Assembly: GCF_003788585.1 (NCBI RefSeq)
Contig: NZ_AYKG01000067.1
Span: 29,638-93,637 of the forward strand
Source: Salinisphaera japonica YTM-1
GTDB taxonomy: Bacteria > Pseudomonadota > Gammaproteobacteria > Nevskiales > Salinisphaeraceae
Length of the DNA: 64,000 nucleotides
Reading direction: 5' to 3'
Shown here piece after piece: positions 51,989 through 60,621 of the stretch (its first letter is position 1; every line of letters starts with the position of its first letter). Position numbers and translations under genes: made by a program. Below the pieces are notes generated by a model. It was not told the DNA's origin. It saw only the letters and a program-made list of their open reading frames with translations, and searched no databases.

Positions 51989-53329
51989 GTGAGCGATACC
52001 GTAAACGACGACCGATCGGTCGATTCAGACGACGTGCGTAAGGCCGTGACCGCGGCCGGACTCGGCAACGCACTCGAGTGGTTCGATTTCAGTATCTATG
52101 CCTACACGGCCAGTACGATCGGCCAGGTGTTCTTTGCCGCTGACTCGGGCGGCGACTCGTTGCTGAAGTCGTTGATGTTCTTTGCCGTGGCCTTTGCGGT
52201 ACGGCCACTGGGCGGGTTGTTCTTCGGCCCGCTGGGCGATCGTATCGGGCGCTCCAAGGTGTTGGCGGCCACCATCATCATGATGTCGCTGGGCACGGTG
52301 ATGATCGGGCTGATGCCGACCTATGCGCAGATCGGCATCTGGGCACCGATCGGGTTGCTGGCAGCCCGCCTGATCCAGGGCTTTTCGACCGGCGGCGAGT
52401 ACGGCGGGGCGGCAACCTTCATCGTCGAATACGCGCCCGACAAGACCCGCGGCTTTCTGGCCAGTTTCCTCGAGTTCGGCACGTTGGGCGGTTATATCGT
52501 GGGCTCGGCGCTCGTATTCGTGGTTCAGCTGTCGATGGGTGACGCGGCCTTTACCGAATGGGGCTGGCGTATCCCGTTCCTTTGCGCGGCCCCGCTGGGT
52601 CTGTTCGGCCTGTATCTGCGACTGCGCCTGGAAGACAGCCCGGCTTTTGAAGAAGCCCAGGAGAACAACGAAGCCGACGGCACGCTGGGCGAAGTCGTGA
52701 CCACGCATATGCGCCAGCTGCTGCTGTGTATCGGGCTCACCCTGATTCTCAATATTGCCTACTACACGGTCTTGACCTACTTGCCGAGCTATCTCGAAAC
52801 GATCCTGAAGATCGGCACCTGGGAAGCCTCGGGCCTGTTGATTCTGGTTCAGCTGGTGATGATGAGCATCATCTTCTTGTTCGGCGGGATTTCGGATCGC
52901 ACCGGGCGTAAACCGGTGCTCATTGGCGCCTGTATCGGCTTCATATTGTTTGCCTGGCCGGCGTTCTGGCTGCTGTCGTTGACCACCGTGTGGAGCCTGA
53001 TCGGCGGCCTTGCCATTCTCGGGCTATTGACCGTGATGCTGGCCGGCGTCATGCCCTCGACCCTGCCGGCGATCTTTCCGACGCGCGTGCGCTACGGCGG
53101 GTTTGCTATCGCCTACAACGTGTCGACCTCGCTGTTCGGTGGCACGGCACCGTTGATCATTCAATGGCTGATCGGTGAGACCGGTGACAATTTCATACCG
53201 GCCTATTATCTGATGGCCGCCGCGGCCATCGCGCTGATCCCGATCATGCTGATCCCGGAAACCGCCAATCGCCCGCTTCCGGGCTCACGTGGGCAGAACA
53301 TGGGTAAGAAACCGGCGCCAGCAGCCTGA
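51989..53329 (+). CDS. MFS metabolite:H+ symporter (ProP-like)
   Basis: This 446-aa transporter has 12 helices and is of the MFS metabolite:H+ symporter family. The opening GLGNALEWFDFSIYAYTAS is diagnostic, along with RPLGGLFFGPLGDRIGRSKVL, ARLIQGFSTGGEYGGAATF and PTRVRYGGFAIAYNVSTSLF. E. coli ProP imports proline and betaine; other members move dicarboxylates or alpha-ketoglutarate. I chose the GTG at 51989 because the longer frame would run through the divergent promoter region with osmC. Confidence 0.87.
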   Translation: MSDTVNDDRSVDSDDVRKAVTAAGLGNALEWFDFSIYAYTASTIGQVFFAADSGGDSLLKSLMFFAVAFAVRPLGGLFFGPLGDRIGRSKVLAATIIMMSLGTVMIGLMPTYAQIGIWAPIGLLAARLIQGFSTGGEYGGAATFIVEYAPDKTRGFLASFLEFGTLGGYIVGSALVFVVQLSMGDAAFTEWGWRIPFLCAAPLGLFGLYLRLRLEDSPAFEEAQENNEADGTLGEVVTTHMRQLLLCIGLTLILNIAYYTVLTYLPSYLETILKIGTWEASGLLILVQLVMMSIIFLFGGISDRTGRKPVLIGACIGFILFAWPAFWLLSLTTVWSLIGGLAILGLLTVMLAGVMPSTLPAIFPTRVRYGGFAIAYNVSTSLFGGTAPLIIQWLIGETGDNFIPAYYLMAAAAIALIPIMLIPETANRPLPGSRGQNMGKKPAPAA

Positions 53330-53421
53330 GGCGGTTGACGTGCCGGCCGATTCAGTCCGGATCGGCGGTTTCACTCGAACACGCCGGGCGAGATCGCCGG
53401 TTGTCCTGACAACCTACGCGC

Positions 53422-53456
53422 AAAAAAAAGCCCGCGGCAGGCGCCGCGGGCTTTTC
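53422..53456 (+). terminator. Bidirectional rho-independent terminator
   Basis: The stem AAAAGCCCGCGGC/GCCGCGGGCTTTT has a short loop, with A- and T-runs on the two sides. It lies between the converging MFS gene and the 87-aa lipoprotein gene and can serve both. Confidence 0.85.
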
Positions 53457-53476
53457 AGGACGGTATCAGCCGTTGA

Positions 53477-53740
53477 TCAGTTGCTGTGATCGTCGGTGGC
53501 GTCGTCCATTTCGTCGCCGGCATTGTCCATCGCGTCCGAGGTTTCGTCGGCAGCGTTGTCCATGGCGTCCGAGGTGTTGTCGGCCGCATCGCCCATCGCA
53601 TCACCGGCGTTATCGGTGGCGTTGTCGAGGCTTTCGCCGGCTTCTTCGGCCGGGCCGTCGTTGCTGTCACAGGCGGCCAGACCCAGCGTGGACACACCCA
53701 GAACGGCGGCGATCAGAAGGGCTTGCAGTTTATGGCTCAT
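53477..53740 (-). CDS. Small repetitive lipoprotein (87 aa)
   Basis: This 87-aa protein has a lipoprotein signal (LGVSTLGLAACDSNDG, Cys near residue 24). The acidic mature part is built from near-repeats of about 11 residues (DNATDNAGDAM, DNTSDAMDNAA, DETSDAMDNAG). It contains no Arg or Lys after the lipid site and is probably an extended helix or disordered spacer in the envelope, as in small Lpp-like or YtxH-like proteins. Function unknown. Confidence 0.78.
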   Translation of the reverse strand: MSHKLQALLIAAVLGVSTLGLAACDSNDGPAEEAGESLDNATDNAGDAMGDAADNTSDAMDNAADETSDAMDNAGDEMDDATDDHSN

Positions 53741-53889
53741 AGATTTCTCCCTGGTTGCTCTTGAGGAACATGCGTTGACGTATGTTCACTAGAAACTCGC
53801 GCTGAGTATAAAGAACTGCCAGCTTGCTGGTATATGAACGCACCCAAGTCTTACACTTTGAATATCGCGCAATTTACGTGTTCAACGTC

Positions 53890-55095
53890 ATGCAACATCC
53901 GTTATCAGGCTATCGCGTCATCGATACCACGGCCATGGTGTCCGGGCCGGTGGCCACCCAGCAGTTGGCCGATCAGGGCGCTGATGTCATCAAGGTCGAG
54001 CGCCCCGGCGTGGGTGATTTCACGCGGCTGGCCGCCAACCAGCGGCATGGCATGTCGGCCAGTTATCTCAACAACAATCGAAACAAGCGTTCGGTCGCTC
54101 TCGATTTGAAAAGCGACGACGGGCTGGCGGCGATGAAACGCCTTGTCGCCCAAGCCGATGTGTTCGTGCAGAACTTTCGGCCCGGTGTCGCCGATCGTAT
54201 GGGAATCGGCTACGAGGCCCTGGCTGAGATCAACCCGAGGCTGATTTATGTCTCGATCAGCGGTTTTGGCGATACTGGGCCTTATGCCAGTCGCCCGGTC
54301 TATGATCCGTTGATTCAGGGCCTGTCGGGGCTGGCCAGTATTCAAGGCGGCGCCGACGATGCCCGCCCACGTCTGGTGCGCACGATCGTGCCTGACAAGT
54401 TGACCGGTTACATGGCCGCCCAGGCAATCACCGCGGCGCTGCTGGCGCGTGAGCGCGGGGCCGGTGGCCAGCACGTCAAGCTCTCGATGCTGGATGCCAT
54501 CATCGATTTTCTCTGGCATTCCGACATGAACAGCCAGACCTTCATCGGCCACGAGATGGATCAGGCCAAGGCGGCCAGTTTCATCGATCTGATCTATGAA
54601 ACCACCACCGGCTATATCAGCGTGGCAGTTCAAAACGACGGCGAGTGGCATGCGCTGACCGAAGCGCTCGAGCGCCCGGCGTGGCGCGATGACCCGCGGT
54701 TTGCCACGGCCGCCGATCGCCAGGACAACGTGGACGAGCGCCTGCGCCTGACCCAGGAGCGCCTGGCTGATGACAGCGCGGAGCACTGGCTCGAGCGCCT
54801 GGAGGCCCACGGTGTGCCGTGTGCGCCGGTGCTCACCCGCAGCCAGCTCATCGAGAACGAACAGATTCGGGCCAACGGCATTATCGTCGAGACCGAGCAT
54901 CCGGTCGTGGGCCCCCTGCGACAGGCCCGCCCTGCAGCGCGTTTTTCTGCCATGGCGTCACCGCCGTATCGCGCCGCGCCGCGCCTGGGGGCCGATACCC
55001 GTGAGGTGCTCGCAGATATCGGCTACAGCGAAACCGATATCGAGGCCCTTGTTGCCAGCGGCGCGGCCGTGCCGTTTGATGCCACGAGCGAATGA
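53890..55095 (+). CDS. CaiB/BaiF-family CoA-transferase
   Basis: This 401-aa class III CoA-transferase (the family of formyl-CoA and carnitinyl-CoA transferases) has LSGYRVIDTTAMVSGPVATQ at the N-terminus, ADVIKVERPGVGDFTR, LNNNRNKRSVALDLKS, FVQNFRPG, and the catalytic-Asp region RPVYDPLIQGLSGL. The acyl group it moves is not known. A GST follows after 12 bp, probably in one operon. Confidence 0.9.
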   Translation: MQHPLSGYRVIDTTAMVSGPVATQQLADQGADVIKVERPGVGDFTRLAANQRHGMSASYLNNNRNKRSVALDLKSDDGLAAMKRLVAQADVFVQNFRPGVADRMGIGYEALAEINPRLIYVSISGFGDTGPYASRPVYDPLIQGLSGLASIQGGADDARPRLVRTIVPDKLTGYMAAQAITAALLARERGAGGQHVKLSMLDAIIDFLWHSDMNSQTFIGHEMDQAKAASFIDLIYETTTGYISVAVQNDGEWHALTEALERPAWRDDPRFATAADRQDNVDERLRLTQERLADDSAEHWLERLEAHGVPCAPVLTRSQLIENEQIRANGIIVETEHPVVGPLRQARPAARFSAMASPPYRAAPRLGADTREVLADIGYSETDIEALVASGAAVPFDATSE

Positions 55096-55107
55096 GGTGA
55101 TGCCGCG

Positions 55108-55824
55108 ATGATCGATTTCTATTACTGGCCCACGCCCAACGGGTGGAAGATATCCATCCTGCTCGAGGAACTGGCGCTCGATTACCGCGTGAAACCGGTC
55201 GATATCAATGCCGGCGATCAGTTCGATGCCGAATTCCTGGAAATATCACCCAACAACCGTATGCCGGCTATCGTGGATCATGCGCCGGTTCCGGGATTTG
55301 GCAACACCCCCTTGCCGATCTTCGAATCGGCGGCGATCGCGCGCTATCTGTGCGCCAAGACCGGTCGGCTCATGCCGGCCGATCCGCGCCTGGCCAAGGA
55401 GGTCGATGAGTGGCTGTTCTGGCAGGTGGGCAATCTCGGGCCGATGGGCGGGCAGATGAGTCATTTCGTCAATTACGCCGAGGGCGACCATGCCTATGCC
55501 GAACGACGCTATCGCGATGAGTATCACCGCTGTCTGGGAGTGTTGGAACGGCGCCTGGAATCACGCGATTACCTGGTCGGTGGCCAATACAGCGTGGCCG
55601 ACATCATCAACTGGCCTTGGGTATTGATCGCCAAGGCCATGGGCCAGCCGTTGGACGGGTTTCCGGCGGTGGCTGCCTGGCGCGGCCGGGTCAAGGCGCG
55701 CGAGGCCGTGCAGCGCGGTGTCGCGCTCGGCAAAGCCTGGGCCACCGGTGGTCAAGCCAAGAGTGAATCGGCCCGGGCAACGCTATTCAACCAGCGTGGA
55801 ACCACGAACGGATCGCAGGATTGA
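55108..55824 (+). CDS. Nu-class glutathione transferase (YghU/YfcG-like)
   Basis: This 238-aa protein shows the Nu-class signature YYWPTPNGWKISILLEEL, with Thr9 and Asn11 at the disulfide-reducing GSH site of E. coli YfcG. FESAAIARYLCAKTG and YSVADIINWPW are also conserved. YfcG has disulfide-bond reductase activity, and this protein probably does too. It directly follows the CoA-transferase gene. Confidence 0.9.
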   Translation: MIDFYYWPTPNGWKISILLEELALDYRVKPVDINAGDQFDAEFLEISPNNRMPAIVDHAPVPGFGNTPLPIFESAAIARYLCAKTGRLMPADPRLAKEVDEWLFWQVGNLGPMGGQMSHFVNYAEGDHAYAERRYRDEYHRCLGVLERRLESRDYLVGGQYSVADIINWPWVLIAKAMGQPLDGFPAVAAWRGRVKAREAVQRGVALGKAWATGGQAKSESARATLFNQRGTTNGSQD

Positions 55825-55907
55825 GCCGAGCTTTGTACAATTCGCCGCCGCAAGCGATCGGCGGTATTTGAATGACGCCGATCACATAACGCTGTCTGGA
55901 GTACACC

Positions 55908-56333
55908 ATGTTCGCCTATATCAAGGCCTTCATCGCCGGCTTTATCGCTGTTCTGGCGTTTCATCAAGGCCTGCTCTGGCTGTTTGATCACTTTGATTTG
56001 ATGACGGCCTCTGCCTGGAACCTGGCGCCGGTCGGGCCGTTCGGCGTGCCGATCATCGTATCCCTGGCATTCTGGGGCGCACTCTGGGGCCTGGTGCTCT
56101 GGCTGTTGATTCGTCGCGCCGAAAGCGCCGGCTATTACGTGGGTGCGGCCATCCTGGGCGCTATTCTGCCCACCCTGTTGGCGTTTTCGCTGGTGCCGCT
56201 GGCCAAGGGCATGAGCGTGGACAGCCTACTGGCCGATCTCACGTTGCCGCGTATCGGCCTGGCCATGGCGCTCAACGGCGCCTACGGCCTGGGGTTTGCG
56301 GGGCTCATGCGCGTGATGCATCCACCGCGCTGA
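55908..56333 (+). CDS. Four-helix membrane protein, hypothetical (141 aa)
   Basis: Not assigned to a named family. Four hydrophobic segments (about residues 5-27, 46-68, 78-100, 117-136) with small conserved-looking glycines indicate an inner-membrane protein. Its last 29 bp overlap the 3' end of the convergent histidine kinase gene. Confidence 0.75.
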   Translation: MFAYIKAFIAGFIAVLAFHQGLLWLFDHFDLMTASAWNLAPVGPFGVPIIVSLAFWGALWGLVLWLLIRRAESAGYYVGAAILGAILPTLLAFSLVPLAKGMSVDSLLADLTLPRIGLAMALNGAYGLGFAGLMRVMHPPR

Positions 56334-57573
56334 CATCGGCCACGGGCGGCGGGCCGGCCGGCTGCTCGGCCTGGCCGCTACAGGGCAGGCGCAAAACAAA
56401 CACGGTCGCCCATTTGCGGTGATCGGTAATCAGCCACAGGTTGCCGCCATGCACGCGGGCAAGCGAGCGGCCAACGTATAGCCCCAGGCCCAGCCCGTCA
56501 CATTTCTGTGTGTCGAAGGCAGCAAACGGGTCATCGCCTGGCGCAACCCCCGGGCCGTTGTCGCTGATTCGAAACTCGACGTGTTGGTCGTCGGTCAGAC
56601 GAACGCTGGCCTCGATGTGAGGCTCGGCCTTACCGTCGGGCTCGGCGGCGTGGGCATCAATGGCGTTCTGTACGAGATTGCGCAGTATCTGCTGAACGAG
56701 GATTCGATCGACATCGATTACAGTAGCGGCCGTCGATTCGTCGACATCCACGCTGTAGTTGACCGCGCCGGTCCGAATGGCGGTATCGACCAGTTGGTGC
56801 AGATCGGCCAGCAGGTCGTCGAGACGCACCGGGCTCAGGTTGGGCTGGCCCTGACGGGCGTAGTTGCGCAGATGGCCCACGATATCGCCGGCACGCTTGA
56901 TCTCCTGATCGGCCTGGCTGGCCGCCGTGCGGGCTGTGGCCAATGCCTCGGCCGTACGGCTACGAGCCAGATGCCCGCGCGCTGCCGTCAGCGGCTGGGC
57001 CATATCGTGCGCGATACCGGCCCCGAGGGCGGCAAACACCTCGATACGCTCACGACACGCCAGCGTGTCGCCCAGCTCGTTCATCCGGTCGTGTTCGGCC
57101 ATATGGGCCGTGATGTCGTTGGCGAAGCCGGCCAGACGATAAAGCTGGCCCGTATCGTCATACACCGGCCAGGCGCGGTCGCGGATCCAGCGGATTTCAC
57201 CGTCGGGCCGATCGATACGAAACGTCTCGTCGTACTGGCCCGAGCGCGCATCGCGTTTAAACGCCTTGAGAACCTGCTCGCGGTCGGACTCGTAGACCCA
57301 AGCCAGCCGGCGCCCGGGATCGTCGTACAGGCTTTGACAGGTCTGGCCCCAGATCGCTTCATAAGCCGGGCTGATATATATCAGCTCGTCGCCCAGCGGG
57401 GTCGTCATCCAGAACACTTCGTGGATATGCTCGGCCAGCTCGCGAAACGCACGGGTTTCCAGCTCGGCACAGGCCGCTCGATACTTGAGCGCGTTGATTT
57501 GTCGGCACAATGACTGTACTTCGGTACAATCCATATCCTCGACGAGGTCTTGACTACTTGCAAAATCGGTCAT
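56305..57573 (-). CDS. Soluble PAS-domain sensor histidine kinase (FixL-like)
   Basis: This 422-aa cytoplasmic kinase has no transmembrane helices. After a short N-terminal helix, a PAS/PAC module lies at about 45-160 (IHEVFWMTTPLGDELIYISP, GEIRWIRDRAWPVYDD). The phosphoacceptor His189 is in GAGIAHDMAQPLTAARGHL, the N-box is LRNLVQNAIDAHA, and G-boxes are ISDNGPGVAPGDD and GLGLGLYVGRSLARVHGG. The signal is unknown; the PAS lacks an obvious heme histidine. The partner is the divergent FixJ-type regulator. Confidence 0.9.
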   Translation of the reverse strand: MTDFASSQDLVEDMDCTEVQSLCRQINALKYRAACAELETRAFRELAEHIHEVFWMTTPLGDELIYISPAYEAIWGQTCQSLYDDPGRRLAWVYESDREQVLKAFKRDARSGQYDETFRIDRPDGEIRWIRDRAWPVYDDTGQLYRLAGFANDITAHMAEHDRMNELGDTLACRERIEVFAALGAGIAHDMAQPLTAARGHLARSRTAEALATARTAASQADQEIKRAGDIVGHLRNYARQGQPNLSPVRLDDLLADLHQLVDTAIRTGAVNYSVDVDESTAATVIDVDRILVQQILRNLVQNAIDAHAAEPDGKAEPHIEASVRLTDDQHVEFRISDNGPGVAPGDDPFAAFDTQKCDGLGLGLYVGRSLARVHGGNLWLITDHRKWATVFVLRLPCSGQAEQPAGPPPVADVSAVDASRA

Positions 57574-57707
57574 GAAACCTATCTCTTGACGCGCGATGCG
57601 GGATGCCGGCGCCCGCGACGCATACGTGCCACGTGCGCGCCGGTGTAGGGTGAGTAAATGACAGTCGAGCAACGTTTAATACCGACGAATTAGCATCGGG
57701 GAACAGG

Positions 57708-58340
57708 GTGAAACACGACTTGCATATTCATATCGTTGACGACGACGCGAGCGTTCGCGAGTCGCTCAAGGCGTTGGTTCGTGCTGCGGGCTACAACGTG
57801 ACCTGTTATGCCAGCGGCAAGAGCTTGATCGACCATGTTGGTACGGTCAGCGGCTGCGTCATTCTTGATCTGCGGCTTGCCGATATGGATGGCCTGGTTG
57901 TCCAGCGTACGTTGATCCAGGAGCAGGTCGATGCCGACGTCATCATCATGAGTGCCTATGGTGATATCGCGCACGCCGTGGAGGCGATGCGTCTGGGGGC
58001 GGTCGATTTCGTGGAAAAACCGTTTGATCCCGAAACCTTGATCGATCGGCTGGCCACGCTGGAAAAAGCCAGCGACGACGCCACGCGCCTGCAACGGGAT
58101 GCCCGGCAGCGAGCGGCGTTGATCGACACCCTGACGCCACGAGAAAAACAAGTGCTTTCGGGCATTGTCGACGGGCAGGCGAACAAGGAAGTCGCGTCAG
58201 CACTCGGCATCAGTGCCCGCACGGTTGAAACACATCGCGTGCATATCATGCAAAAGCTACAGGCCAACTCGCTGGCGCATCTGGTGCGTATCTGGATGGA
58301 GGCAACGCCGCATCACGAGCAGGCTATAGACGCCGGTTAG
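57708..58340 (+). CDS. FixJ/NarL-type response regulator
   Basis: This 210-aa two-domain regulator has a receiver with IVDDDASVRESL, phosphoacceptor Asp54 in CVILDLRLADMDG, the Thr/Ser switch MSAYGD and Lys104 in FVEKPF, matching FixJ numbering. The C-terminal LuxR-type HTH has LTPREKQVLSGIVDGQANKEVA and ISARTVETHRVHIMQKL. It starts with GTG. It is divergent from, and presumably phosphorylated by, the PAS kinase; its targets are unknown. Confidence 0.92.
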   Translation: MKHDLHIHIVDDDASVRESLKALVRAAGYNVTCYASGKSLIDHVGTVSGCVILDLRLADMDGLVVQRTLIQEQVDADVIIMSAYGDIAHAVEAMRLGAVDFVEKPFDPETLIDRLATLEKASDDATRLQRDARQRAALIDTLTPREKQVLSGIVDGQANKEVASALGISARTVETHRVHIMQKLQANSLAHLVRIWMEATPHHEQAIDAG

Positions 58341-58372
58341 AAAAACGCCGGCCTGTGGTGGACAGGCCGGCG
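58341..58372 (-). terminator. Rho-independent terminator of the DUF1328 gene
   Basis: The 11-bp stem CGCCGGCCTGT/ACAGGCCGGCG with a GGTGG loop is followed by a T-run on the minus strand (A-run at 58341-58345). It starts 1 bp after the regulator stop and 14 bp past the DUF1328 stop. Confidence 0.85.
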
Positions 58373-58386
58373 GGGTATGCGTGGCG

Positions 58387-58563
58387 CTATATCTTGGGTC
58401 CGCGTCCTCGTACGGCATTGGATACCAGTGCGAGAACGAACAGCACCAGAAATATGAAGAAAAGAATCTTCGCGATGCTGGCCGCACCGGCTGCGATGCC
58501 ACCGAAGCCGAATACGGCCGCGATGATAGCGACAACAAAAAATACGACTGCCCAACCCAACAT
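58387..58563 (-). CDS. DUF1328 / YtjA-family small membrane protein (58 aa)
   Basis: This 58-aa protein has two hydrophobic helices: [20 protein letters not shown], then [20 protein letters not shown] and a short basic tail. The MLxWAxxFxxxAIIAAxxGFGGIA pattern is the UPF0391/YtjA signature. AAAGGAGAAAGG precedes the ATG, a clear ribosome site. It is often expressed in stress conditions; the molecular role is unknown. It is followed by its own terminator. Confidence 0.92.
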   Translation of the reverse strand: MLGWAVVFFVVAIIAAVFGFGGIAAGAASIAKILFFIFLVLFVLALVSNAVRGRGPKI

Positions 58564-58683
58564 GGCCTTTCTCCTTTTGAATAAACCAACCGTGCGTTGA
58601 CGCTTCGCGCCGCGCGTTTCTTATATTTATATCATCGAACGATAGCCTGTCCGTGCCATGAACGATAAAGAAACGATTCGGGT

Positions 58684-59124
58684 CTATTTATAAAGCTGTG
58701 TATTGAGATGCTTGGCGATCTGGTCGTCGCTCTCATTCGTCCAGTCTTTATCGATCGAATCCACGATCGTGGCTGCGACAGTGTCGTCGAGCTTGTCGCG
58801 TAGATGGCCTAAAAACTGCGGCGCGGCGGCCAATACCAACGCATCGAATTTCTTGTCGTTGTGATCGGACTTGAGCTTCTGCGCCAGCTGCTTGGCAAAG
58901 ATATCGGCATGCTTTTCACTGGTGCGAACCTGCGGATCAGCTTCGTGATGGCCGGCGCCGGCGGAATCGTCCACGCCGCCCTTGCCGCCGGTGCGCAGAT
59001 CGCCTTCGTGCATGCGGCTTGGTTCATGATAGGTCGCGCCGATACGCGAAAGCTTGCCGTCGGCGGTGCGTTCAAAAAAGCGAGCAGCGGCCGCATCGGC
59101 CACGACGATCCACTGTGTACTCAT
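58684..59124 (-). CDS. Host attachment protein-family (AtsE-like) protein
   Basis: This 146-aa protein matches the family described as required for attachment to host cells: TQWIVVADAAAARFFER at the start, a variable Gly/His/Asp-rich loop, FAKQLAQKL, and FDALVLAAAPQFLGHLRDKL with the SIDKDWTN end. It shares a fold with the C-terminal domain of release-factor-like proteins. The start is the ATG at 59124. The 465 bp to the next gene contain element B3 and little else. Confidence 0.87.
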   Translation of the reverse strand: MSTQWIVVADAAAARFFERTADGKLSRIGATYHEPSRMHEGDLRTGGKGGVDDSAGAGHHEADPQVRTSEKHADIFAKQLAQKLKSDHNDKKFDALVLAAAPQFLGHLRDKLDDTVAATIVDSIDKDWTNESDDQIAKHLNTQLYK

Positions 59125-59286
59125 ATGATCCTCGTCGCTCGAGGCCGCCCGCATCGGCCGGCCTCTGTCATGAATTCATAGCGTTGGAAATTAACCAACG
59201 CCCGGCCGTCGTGCTATCCGTGCTACTACGCAAGCGCCTTCGTGGCGGGGCGTCTCCGGGTGCTGCAGCATCGCAGGCAGCGCGTT

Positions 59287-59555
59287 AGGGCCTGCTGCCG
59301 TTTCATGCGAGTCCGCGCCAAGCGCTGTTTTGCGGCAAGACGAGGCGTAGCCCACGCCGCGCAGTCATTCTGCGCTAGTGGGCTAGAACGCGGTATTGCC
59401 GTAAAACAGCGCTTGTCCCAAAGGGTTGGGCCGCAAATCGCGCCCTGCGGCGTTGCGAGCCTTGATCGTGGCACGCCACGCTGCGGCGACTCGCGCCTTG
59501 CAGGACACGATTTGCGGTCTCCAACGCGGCGCTCGCATGAAACGGCAACAGGCCC
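59287..59555 (-). repeat. Family B palindromic element, copy B3 (inverted)
   Basis: 269 bp, inverse to B1, flanked by TA (59285-59286 and 59556-59557) in a TTA/TAA setting. The ends are GGGCCTGCTGCCGTTTCATG (one mismatch) and CATGAAACGGCAACAGGCCC. It keeps the full central hairpin and, at 59439-59500, the core that is about 90 percent identical to family A copy A1. It ends only 34 bp before the start of the 343-aa gene, so it forms most of that gene's upstream region. Confidence 0.9.
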
Positions 59556-59589
59556 TAAGCTCGATGATCGACTCGTACCCGGGACCTCC

Positions 59590-60621
59590 ATGAACGATCA
59601 CACAGCGGCAACCGACGACTTGCGCGAGCGCCTGCGCCACGCCCATCGAGCCTTCGAGCTTGAACAGTGGCAGGGCGAGGCCGGCCAAGCCCGGCTGGCG
59701 GGTATCGCGGATCGTCTCTGGGACTGGGCCGAGGCGACAACGCTTGCCGGCTGTATCGATGTCGAAACCTTGCGCGAGGCGGCCGTGCGCCTGTCGCTGG
59801 ATCTATCGTTGCCGGATACGCTGGCCGGTGTGATCGGTGGCGTGGCCGATGACCTGGTACGCCACGAGATCAACCGCGACACGCGGGTTCGTGACGTGAT
59901 CGACGAAAGCCTTTACGACGACGGCGTATCGTTGTTCGTTGAACTTGAGGCGCTGCGGGCGCGTCTGATCAAGCGGTTGTTGAACAGCCCGGTGTATACC
60001 GCGCTGGCCTCAGACGTGCTGTATCAGGGCATCAAGGATTATATCTTTTCCGATACCGGGGCGATCCAGTCGCTGCCGGGCGTTTCGCGCTTGATCAAGG
60101 GCTCGTCGAGCGCGGTGTCCAAGCGTATGCCGGGGCTCGAGGCCCAGGTCGAGAAACGCGTGAAAGCGTATATCGAGAACAACACGGCCAAGACGCTGGC
60201 CCGTAGCGAGGCCTATCTGCTGGACTCGCTCGACGAGACACGGATACGGGCCATCGCGGACGAGATCTGGGCCGCTTCGGCCGACGAGAAACTCTCGGTC
60301 GCCGATCTGATCGATAGCAACGAATTACAGCGCATGATCGATTATGGCCTGCGTGTATGGCAATCGCTGCGTGAGACCGAATATCTCGGCGTGATGATCG
60401 AGGACGGCGTGACGCGTTTCTTTGCTCGCCATGGCGATACGACATTGGCCGAGCTGGCCGGCCATGTCGGCCTGGATCGCGCCACGCTGGCCGACGAGAT
60501 CGACGCGCTGGCCCCGGAAATCGTGGCCGGTCTGGCCGAGACGGGCCTGCTCGACGCCCTGGTCAACGACCAGATTGATGCCTTTTATGATTCACCGGCC
60601 TTCACTGAGGCGGCTTCATGA
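59590..60621 (+). CDS. Helical hypothetical protein (343 aa)
   Basis: No family recognised. The 343-aa protein is predicted almost fully helical, without signal peptide or membrane segments. It is rich in Asp, Glu, Arg and Leu, with short conserved-looking blocks (YQGIKDYIFSDTGAI, RLIKGSSSAVSKRMPGL, KAYIENNTAKTLA). The start is the ATG at 59590, preceded by GGACC; the open frame continues upstream only because element B3 happens to be open in this frame. It overlaps the convergent speE end by 20 bp. Confidence 0.75.
   Translation: MNDHTAATDDLRERLRHAHRAFELEQWQGEAGQARLAGIADRLWDWAEATTLAGCIDVETLREAAVRLSLDLSLPDTLAGVIGGVADDLVRHEINRDTRVRDVIDESLYDDGVSLFVELEALRARLIKRLLNSPVYTALASDVLYQGIKDYIFSDTGAIQSLPGVSRLIKGSSSAVSKRMPGLEAQVEKRVKAYIENNTAKTLARSEAYLLDSLDETRIRAIADEIWAASADEKLSVADLIDSNELQRMIDYGLRVWQSLRETEYLGVMIEDGVTRFFARHGDTTLAELAGHVGLDRATLADEIDALAPEIVAGLAETGLLDALVNDQIDAFYDSPAFTEAAS

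Noticed and set aside
59242..59589. N-terminal extension of the 343-aa protein by 116 residues
   Set aside because: The added codons are translated element B3; the same DNA elsewhere is non-coding.
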